Shown in pieces: positions 58,219-64,000 of a stretch of 64,000 nucleotides of DNA. A model generated the notes under the pieces. The model was not told where the DNA came from, ran no database searches, and was given only the letters and a program-made list of their open reading frames with translations. The stretch is taken from NCBI GenBank assembly GCA_017442265.1, contig JAFSAC010000008.1, forward strand, positions 1 to 64,000. Direction: 5' to 3'. The translations under genes were made by a program, and so were the position numbers. The first letter of the stretch is position 1, and every line of letters starts with the position of its first letter. The stretch is from Clostridia bacterium (GTDB taxonomy: Bacteria; Bacillota; Clostridia; Oscillospirales; Acutalibacteraceae).

Positions 58219-60969
58219 ATGGGACTGCTCAATACCCTGTTTGGCAATTACAGCGCACGGGAACTGAAAAAGATCCGTCCGCTCGCCGATAAGGTGCTCG
58301 CGCTGGAGGAAACCTACCGGGCGATGACCGACGAGGAGCTGAAAAATCAAACTGCGGTGCTCAAAGACCGCTTGAATAATGGAGAAACCACCGACGATAT
58401 CCTGCCGGAGGCGTTTGCCGTCTGCCGGGAGGCCTCCGATCGGGTGCTCGGGATGCGGCATTTTCCGGTCCAGATCATCGGCGGCATCATTCTGCACCAG
58501 GGGCGCATCGCCGAGATGCGTACCGGTGAAGGAAAAACGCTGGTAGCGACCCTGCCGGCCTATCTCAACGCGCTCACCGGACGCGGGGTGCATATCGTCA
58601 CGGTCAACGATTATCTGGCTCGCCGTGATAGTGAATGGATGGGCAAAATCTACCGGTATCTCGGACTTTCGGTCGGCCTCATCGTGCACGGCCTTAACAA
58701 CGACGAGCGCCGCGCGGCCTACGCCGCCGATATCACCTACGGTACCAATAACGAAATGGGATTTGACTATCTCCGTGACAACATGGTGCTGTATAAGGAA
58801 AATCTCGTTCAGCGGGAGCATCATTTTGCGATCGTGGACGAGGTGGACTCGATCCTCATTGACGAGGCGCGTACCCCGCTTATCATCTCGGGTCACGGGG
58901 ATAAATCCACCGAGCTGTATGCCGAAGCCGACCGGTTTGCCAAAGGGCTTCGTGCGTTCCGCATCAAGGAAATGGATGCCAAAGAGGAGCAGGATGCGGT
59001 AGACGGCGACTATATCGTGGACGAAAAAGCACGCACCGCCACCCTCACCCAATCGGGTGTCCGCAAAGCGGAAAAATTCTTTAACGTCGAAAACCTTATG
59101 GACGGCGACCAGGTCACCCTCTTGCACCACATCAACCAGGCGATCAAGGCCCGCGGGGTGATGAAGCGGGACGTGGATTACGTGGTGCGGGACGGCCAGG
59201 TTATCATCGTGGACGAATTCACCGGACGGCTGATGCTCGGCCGCCGGTATAACGAAGGGTTACACCAGGCGATCGAAGCCAAGGAAGGGGTTAAAGTGGA
59301 GCGGGAGAGCAAAACGCTCGCCACCATTACCTTCCAGAACTACTTCCGTTTATACAGCAAGCTGTCCGGCATGACCGGTACGGCGAAAACCGAGGAAACC
59401 GAGTTCCAGGAGATCTACAAGCTGGACGTTATCGAAATTCCTACCAACAAGGCGGTCATCCGGGAGGATCACCCGGACAGCGTGTATAAGACCGAGCGTG
59501 GGAAATTCGGGGCGGTCATCGGGCAGATCGAAGAGTGTCACAAGCGGCAACAGCCGGTGCTGGTGGGCACCATTTCGATCGAAAAATCCGAATATCTGTC
59601 CAAACTCCTGAAGGCGCGCGGCATCCGTCACGAGGTGCTCAACGCCAAACACCACGAACGGGAAGCGGAGATCGTCGCCCAGGCGGGTAAGCTGGGGGCG
59701 GTGACCATTGCCACCAATATGGCGGGGCGCGGTACCGATATTATGCTGGGCGGCAACCCCGAATTTATGGCGCGCGCCGAAATGCGCCGGCTTAACTACA
59801 GCGAGGAGCTGATCGCCGAATCCACCGCCTTTGGCGAAACCGATAATGAGGAAATCTTAGAAGCGCGGAAAACCTTCCGGGCTTTGAAGGAAAAATACAG
59901 CGACGAGATCCGTTCCGAAGTAGAAGCGGTAAGGGAAGCCGGCGGTCTTTTCATCATCGGCACCGAACGGCACGAATCCCGCCGGATCGACAATCAGCTT
60001 CGCGGCCGTTCCGGTCGTCAGGGGGACCCGGGCGCTTCCCGGTTTTTCCTGTCGCTGGAGGATGATCTGATGCGCCTCTTTGGCGGCGAGCGGATCGACG
60101 CGATGATGAATATGCTGGGTGTCACCGAGGATATGCCGATCGAAAACGGTATGCTCACCCGCACCATTGAAGGCGCCCAGCGCCGGGTAGAGGAACGGAA
60201 CTTCAGTATCCGCCGTGACGTGCTGAAATACGACGACGTGATGAACCGTCAGCGAGAGATCATCTACGGACAGCGCCGGCAGGTGCTGGACGGCGAGGAT
60301 ATGCATGACAGCATCTGGAAAATGGTGCTCGGCTCCATTTCGCAGAACGTCGCCCGGTTCACGGTCGGCGAAGAGCACACCGAATGGAACCTCGACAGTT
60401 TACGGGATTACTACCGTGGCTGGCTGACCGATGACAACGATTTCCGTTTCACCGCCCAGCAACTGGAGGATCTGGAAAGCGGCGAGCTTATTGATCTGCT
60501 CACCGAACGTGCTGAAAAGCTGTATGCCGAAAAACAGGCGCTGTTCGGAGAGAATATGGGCGAAGTGGAGCGGGTGGTTCTGCTTCGCAACGTCGACCGC
60601 TACTGGATGGAGCATATCGACAATATGGATCAGCTTCGCGGCGGTATTCATCTGCGCGCCTACGGTCAGCACGACCCGGTGGTAATGTACCGCTTGGAGG
60701 GCTTTGATATGTTCGATCAAATGGTGGATGCGATCCGGGAGGATACCGCCCGAATGATGCTGACCATTCGTCCGCGGGAGCAAGAGCCGCGCCGCACCGC
60801 CGTTATGCAAGCTACCGCCGCCGCAGTCGGCGGGGATGACAGCGTGAAAAAACAGCCGGTTCGCAAAACCGCCGCCGACAAGGTCGGTAGAAACGACCCC
60901 TGCCCCTGCGGCAGTGGACTGAAATACAAAAAATGCTGCGGCCGTACCGGCGGCAGTGACCCTCAATAA
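58219..60969 (+). CDS. secA: preprotein translocase ATPase SecA
   Basis: Predicted 916 aa. ATG 58219; a longer open frame upstream is rejected because it covers the promoter. Domains in order: NBD1 with [13 protein letters not shown] Walker A and [20 protein letters not shown]; preprotein-binding region; NBD2 ([27 protein letters not shown]); helical scaffold/wing; C-terminal zinc SEC-C motif [14 protein letters not shown]. It drives secretion through SecYEG. Only one secA in the window. Confidence 0.97.
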   Translation: MGLLNTLFGNYSARELKKIRPLADKVLALEETYRAMTDEELKNQTAVLKDRLNNGETTDDILPEAFAVCREASDRVLGMRHFPVQIIGGIILHQGRIAEMRTGEGKTLVATLPAYLNALTGRGVHIVTVNDYLARRDSEWMGKIYRYLGLSVGLIVHGLNNDERRAAYAADITYGTNNEMGFDYLRDNMVLYKENLVQREHHFAIVDEVDSILIDEARTPLIISGHGDKSTELYAEADRFAKGLRAFRIKEMDAKEEQDAVDGDYIVDEKARTATLTQSGVRKAEKFFNVENLMDGDQVTLLHHINQAIKARGVMKRDVDYVVRDGQVIIVDEFTGRLMLGRRYNEGLHQAIEAKEGVKVERESKTLATITFQNYFRLYSKLSGMTGTAKTEETEFQEIYKLDVIEIPTNKAVIREDHPDSVYKTERGKFGAVIGQIEECHKRQQPVLVGTISIEKSEYLSKLLKARGIRHEVLNAKHHEREAEIVAQAGKLGAVTIATNMAGRGTDIMLGGNPEFMARAEMRRLNYSEELIAESTAFGETDNEEILEARKTFRALKEKYSDEIRSEVEAVREAGGLFIIGTERHESRRIDNQLRGRSGRQGDPGASRFFLSLEDDLMRLFGGERIDAMMNMLGVTEDMPIENGMLTRTIEGAQRRVEERNFSIRRDVLKYDDVMNRQREIIYGQRRQVLDGEDMHDSIWKMVLGSISQNVARFTVGEEHTEWNLDSLRDYYRGWLTDDNDFRFTAQQLEDLESGELIDLLTERAEKLYAEKQALFGENMGEVERVVLLRNVDRYWMEHIDNMDQLRGGIHLRAYGQHDPVVMYRLEGFDMFDQMVDAIREDTARMMLTIRPREQEPRRTAVMQATAAAVGGDDSVKKQPVRKTAADKVGRNDPCPCGSGLKYKKCCGRTGGSDPQ

Positions 60970-60995
60970 GCCAACAGCAAGGAGATTAAAAAGGT

Positions 60996-62093
60996 ATGAA
61001 ACTGGGTATTATCGGACTGCCGAACGTCGGCAAATCCACCCTCTTTAACGCGATCACCAACGCCGGCGCCCAAAGCGCCAACTATCCGTTTTGCACCATT
61101 GACCCGAATGTGGGGGTAGTATCGGTGCCGGACACCCGTTTAGACGTGCTGACCGAGATGTATCAGCCGGCGAAGGTCACCCCGGCGGTCATCGAATTCG
61201 TGGACATTGCCGGTCTGGTAAAGGGCGCCAGCCGTGGCGAGGGGCTGGGCAACAAGTTCCTTGCCAACATCCGTGAGGTGGATGCGATCGTACACGTGGT
61301 GCGCTGTTTTAATAACGACGATATCATCCACGTGGACGGCAGTATCGATGCGCTCCGCGATATGGAAACGATTAGTTTAGAGTTGATCTTTGCGGATATG
61401 GAGGCGGTGGAACGCCGGCTGGATCGCACCAAAAAAGCGCTCAAGGGGGATAAATCCCTGGAAGCGGAGGTACAGTTCTTACAGCGGGTGCTTACTACCT
61501 TAGAAGCCGGACACGCCGCCCGGACGATCGACACCACCCCGGAGGAGGAAGCGCTCTTACACTCGCTCACCCTCCTTACCGCCAAACCGGTCATTTATGC
61601 TGCCAACCTCTCGGAGGCGGATTTCTCCGGCGGTTCCCCGGACAGCAACCCGCATTATCAGCAGGTAGCGGCGGCCGCCGCCAAGGAAGGTGCCGAGGTA
61701 CTGCCGATCTGCGCACAAATGGAAGCGGATATTGCGGATATGGACGACGAGGAAAAGGAGATGTTCCTGTCCGAGTTGGGGCTCACCCATACCGGCCTTG
61801 ACCGGCTTATTCAAAAGAGCTACCACCTGCTCGGTCTGATTTCCTACCTCACCGCTGGCCCGACCGAGGTACGTGCCTGGACCATTACCCGGGGTACTAA
61901 AGCCCCTCAGGCCGCCGGCAAAATCCACACCGATTTTGAACGCGGCTTTATCCGGGCAGAGGTGGTGTCCTACGACGATCTGACCGCCTGCGGCTCGATG
62001 AATGCGGCGAAGGAAAAGGGCCTTGTCCGCTCGGAAGGCAAGGAATACGTGATGCAGGACGGCGACGTGGTGCTGTTCCGATTTAACGTATAA
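60996..62093 (+). CDS. ychF: GTP/ATP-binding protein YchF
   Basis: Predicted 365 aa. GLPNVGKSTLFNAIT P-loop, the NY-PF-CTI segment after it, DIAGLVKGASRGEGLGNKFL, NLSEADF (altered G4 favouring ATP), and a TGS-like C-terminal end (ARAWTI-type, GFIRAEV). An Obg-family ATPase bound to ribosomes and involved in stress control. AAGGAG is 11 bases before the ATG, 26 bases after secA. Confidence 0.96.
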   Translation: MKLGIIGLPNVGKSTLFNAITNAGAQSANYPFCTIDPNVGVVSVPDTRLDVLTEMYQPAKVTPAVIEFVDIAGLVKGASRGEGLGNKFLANIREVDAIVHVVRCFNNDDIIHVDGSIDALRDMETISLELIFADMEAVERRLDRTKKALKGDKSLEAEVQFLQRVLTTLEAGHAARTIDTTPEEEALLHSLTLLTAKPVIYAANLSEADFSGGSPDSNPHYQQVAAAAAKEGAEVLPICAQMEADIADMDDEEKEMFLSELGLTHTGLDRLIQKSYHLLGLISYLTAGPTEVRAWTITRGTKAPQAAGKIHTDFERGFIRAEVVSYDDLTACGSMNAAKEKGLVRSEGKEYVMQDGDVVLFRFNV

Positions 62094-62107
62094 CTACATA
62101 AAAAAAG

Positions 62108-62140
62108 AACCCCCGATGACAAGATCATCGGGGGTTTTCT
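62108..62140. terminator. bidirectional terminator
   Basis: AACCCCCGATGA / TCATCGGGGGTT, 12 bp perfect, CAAGA loop, T-run on the plus side and A-run before it. Ends ychF and the convergent GtrA gene. Confidence 0.92.
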
Positions 62141-62562
62141 TATGCTTGTTCCTTCTTTTCCCGGGTGTCCATGGTTTTTCCGAACACCACAAACCGGTCA
62201 TATAAAAACTCCAAAACGAAATTGGACAGCATCATCAGCGCTTCTACCAAAAAATCGTTCCAGCCGATCCCCACCAGCAGATTTCCGCCCACGGTGGACA
62301 GCGGGGTGAACACCGCGTAAAACACCGCTACCTTCAGCATCGCCACCGGCACGTTGCCGGCAGACTGGAAGGTCACGTTGCGGTTTAAGGTGAAGTTCCA
62401 GATGACCGACAGGGTGAGTGCGATCAGGTGGGACACCCAATAGGGCCACTTGAGCAGTCCGTTCATCAGCGCAAAGGACCCGGCCTGAATAATGCCGGCA
62501 CTCAACGAAAACAGGGTGAATAAAATCGCCCGTCTGAGTTCCTTCTTCTTTTCGGTCGTCAT
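62140..62562 (-). CDS. GtrA-family membrane protein
   Basis: Predicted 140 aa from the ATG at 62562; its ribosome site is weak and a start further upstream, overlapping the preceding gene, is possible. Four membrane segments, with ALTLSVIWNFTLNRNVTFQ and the C-terminal NFVLEFLYDRFVVF typical of the GtrA family. Members move lipid-linked sugars across the membrane. It follows a nucleotidyltransferase gene, part of a glycan cluster entering from the right edge. Confidence 0.85.
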   Translation of the reverse strand: MTTEKKKELRRAILFTLFSLSAGIIQAGSFALMNGLLKWPYWVSHLIALTLSVIWNFTLNRNVTFQSAGNVPVAMLKVAVFYAVFTPLSTVGGNLLVGIGWNDFLVEALMMLSNFVLEFLYDRFVVFGKTMDTREKKEQA

Positions 62563-62590
62563 ATTTTCCACTCTTTCTCGGCAAGGGACG

Positions 62591-63769
62591 TTAAAGTCCA
62601 ATATCCTGCAACAACTGTTTTAATTCTTCTGCCTGACTTTTGGACACACTGTCGTTATAGCGCACGTCCCGCATCACTCGATCCATGTGCCCGCAGAAAA
62701 GGAGCTTACACCACCGACGCACCTGCATCACCGGGGTGAGCCAGGGATGTTTATACAGGATACAGTAGTGGGTTTTCAGCACGTCATACGGAAGGATGAT
62801 CTTCGAAAAAAGATACCCCTGCCGTCCGCCGTGCTTTTGCTGTTGAATAGCAATATAGTTTCTTCGGTTACCGTAGGCACCGCCGGCAACGATGAATTCC
62901 TGCATCTGTTCGGTGATCCAATCGAGCGGCTCTCCGTCCATCCACACCCGCACCAGTTGGCGCATGACGTTGGCAAACCGCAGAAGATTGCCTTTTTCCA
63001 AAAAGCGATCCCGCCGATCCTTATCCGCCCCGGGCATCCGGTCGAGCAGCCACAGGTCCACAAACGGGCGCAAGCCGCATCCGCCGTGTTCGTAGTGTTT
63101 GGCCATGTGAGCAATATGATAAAAATAAAACATTTCGTCGGTCATCTCTTGCCAGAAAGAAAACCCTTCCTTTGGCGCCGTATATTCCCAGACCTGTTGT
63201 ATCATGTTGTTGGCAGCCGCCACCCAGTCTTCCTCGATCAACTGATAATGCAGTTCAATATGCTGTCCGCCGGGCGAAATGACCGAAAAATCGTGTGAAG
63301 TTCTGCCTTGATAGGTATACCCCTCTTTTTGGAGCAGATGATCCAATACCTTCTGCAAATGATCCTTGGAAAACAGAATATCAATATCACAGCTGGTACG
63401 CATCCACGGTTCCGGGTACACCTGCCGGATGACCGAGCCCTTCAGCGGCAGGAACGGAACCTCCAACGATTCCAGCACCTCGCACAACCGGTTGTATTCA
63501 AAGTTTAACGGCTCATACCGATACACCGCTTTGATCTGCAGTAGCTGGAACGGTTCATAGGTAGCGCTTTCTTTATCCGGCAATCCGTTTTTCTGCAGAC
63601 CGACCCCTACCAGATGCGCGAGGTCCTGCTTATGAGAAACGGTCAGAATGTCCGCCAGCATCTCCTCGGTCAGGGACTCCCGATCGGCATCCGACAGCCG
63701 CCCGTCGGTCAGCGCACACCGAATGAGCTGAAAGATCAGATATACGGTTTTTTCGTTCAACCCTATCAC
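62591..63769 (-). CDS. nucleotidyltransferase family protein (NTP_transf_5-like)
   Basis: Predicted 392 aa from GTG 63769 (TTG three codons later also possible; both ribosome sites weak). Motif LPLKGSVIRQVYPEPWMRTSCDIDILF with the paired Asp, then HYELHYQ-like QHIELHYQLI; the later FYFYHIAHMAKHYEHGGCGLRPFVDLWLL is usual in this family, found in polysaccharide clusters. Predicted to transfer nucleotides or act in surface glycan assembly; substrate unknown. Starts 8 bases after the partial sugar nucleotidyltransferase. Confidence 0.85.
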   Translation of the reverse strand: MIGLNEKTVYLIFQLIRCALTDGRLSDADRESLTEEMLADILTVSHKQDLAHLVGVGLQKNGLPDKESATYEPFQLLQIKAVYRYEPLNFEYNRLCEVLESLEVPFLPLKGSVIRQVYPEPWMRTSCDIDILFSKDHLQKVLDHLLQKEGYTYQGRTSHDFSVISPGGQHIELHYQLIEEDWVAAANNMIQQVWEYTAPKEGFSFWQEMTDEMFYFYHIAHMAKHYEHGGCGLRPFVDLWLLDRMPGADKDRRDRFLEKGNLLRFANVMRQLVRVWMDGEPLDWITEQMQEFIVAGGAYGNRRNYIAIQQQKHGGRQGYLFSKIILPYDVLKTHYCILYKHPWLTPVMQVRRWCKLLFCGHMDRVMRDVRYNDSVSKSQAEELKQLLQDIGL

Positions 63770-63777
63770 TTCATTTC

Positions 63778-64000
63778 TTATCGGGTAATGCCACGATAAT
63801 CGGCTTTCACCTGCTCGTAGCTCTCCAAATTTCCAATATCATACCGCTTTCCGGGCATTTCCATAGCGTGCACCGCCGTTTGCTGACACAGCCAGGCGAT
63901 AAAGCTGCCCGGCGCATCGGTGCCGCAACCGCTTTGGATCCCTTTTTCCACCAAGCGGGCATCCTTCGCCGTATAAAAATAAAACGGCGGGCAACACCAA
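63778..64000 (-). CDS. sugar-phosphate nucleotidyltransferase, C-terminal part
   Basis: Only the last 73 codons are in the window; the start lies beyond the right edge. In frame: YFYTAKDARLVEKGIQSG, GSFIAWLCQQTAVHAMEMPG and KRYDIGNLESYEQVKADYRG, matching the end of glucose-1-phosphate-type nucleotidyltransferases (NTP_transferase). It would make a nucleotide sugar for surface glycans, upstream of the two genes that follow. Confidence 0.8.
   Translation of the reverse strand, partial: WCCPPFYFYTAKDARLVEKGIQSGCGTDAPGSFIAWLCQQTAVHAMEMPGKRYDIGNLESYEQVKADYRGITR

Overview
The window looks like chromosome from a spore-forming gut Firmicute, most likely Oscillospiraceae/Ruminococcaceae (Clostridia). 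The backbone is GC-rich. It carries sporulation genes (yqfC, yqfD and a ylbJ-like gene), NrdR, a two-gene transketolase, an L-lactate dehydrogenase, a cohesin/dockerin pair and the order phoH-ybeY-era-yqzL-recO-mutS2. Species is not determinable from the sequence alone.

Layout. 1-16.5 kb: start of a tRNA-Leu; nrdR with a phosphodiester glycosidase-like gene; small lipoproteins; a PrsA/SurA-like lipoprotein; split transketolase; a Sel1-repeat protein; a dockerin-bearing glucosaminidase coupled to a cohesin membrane protein; a family-10-like glycosidase lipoprotein; DUF1294/DUF421/DUF4363 membrane proteins; birA-bioY; a GH43 glycosidase; an XRE regulator. 16.53-27.06 kb: an AT-rich inserted element ending in a large serine recombinase. 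27.1-32.7 kb: a purine-type operon (xpt, BMP lipoprotein, ABC ATPase, two permeases). 32.9-46 kb: ldh, a candidate structured RNA, dus, polysaccharide deacetylase, O-antigen-ligase-like protein, an XRE/57-aa module, gpmI-tpiA-pgk, an rRNA methyltransferase and a PHP phosphoesterase. 46-47.4 kb: a four-helix-bundle/lipoprotein pair between duplicated hairpin arrays, beside tRNA-Gly. 47.5-56.4 kb: sporulation and translation/repair genes. 56.5-64 kb: XRE/DUF modules, secA, ychF and glycan-assembly genes.

The most interesting region is 16.53-27.06 kb. Its ends split one rho-independent terminator: 14 bases at 16517-16530 are exactly complementary to 27064-27077, so the element lies in the loop of a bidirectional terminator between convergent genes. 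An inverted 8-mer lies equally far inside each end. The cargo includes an ECF-type sigma factor fused to a membrane segment and a large extracytoplasmic domain. Matching promoter-like motifs (AAAAC, 17 bases, CGTC) precede both the sigma operon and the next lipoprotein gene, suggesting a self-contained surface-signalling regulon on a mobile element. The element also holds a nested-hairpin RNA candidate, iteron-like repeats, a translationally coupled 32-aa ORF/DUF6809/CAP-lipoprotein operon, and no relaxase or secretion genes.

Other notable structure: a promoter- and terminator-bounded minus-strand RNA candidate (about 33.9-34.24 kb) with repeated SD-like GTGAGTCC modules followed by two-codon ORFs; two copies of a MITE-like inverted repeat (40.3-40.6 and 48.93-49.0 kb); a 115-bp duplicated hairpin/terminator block 1,038 bp apart; and two identical 44-bp terminators flanking an XRE module. 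All functional calls come from reading the sequence; no database search was run.
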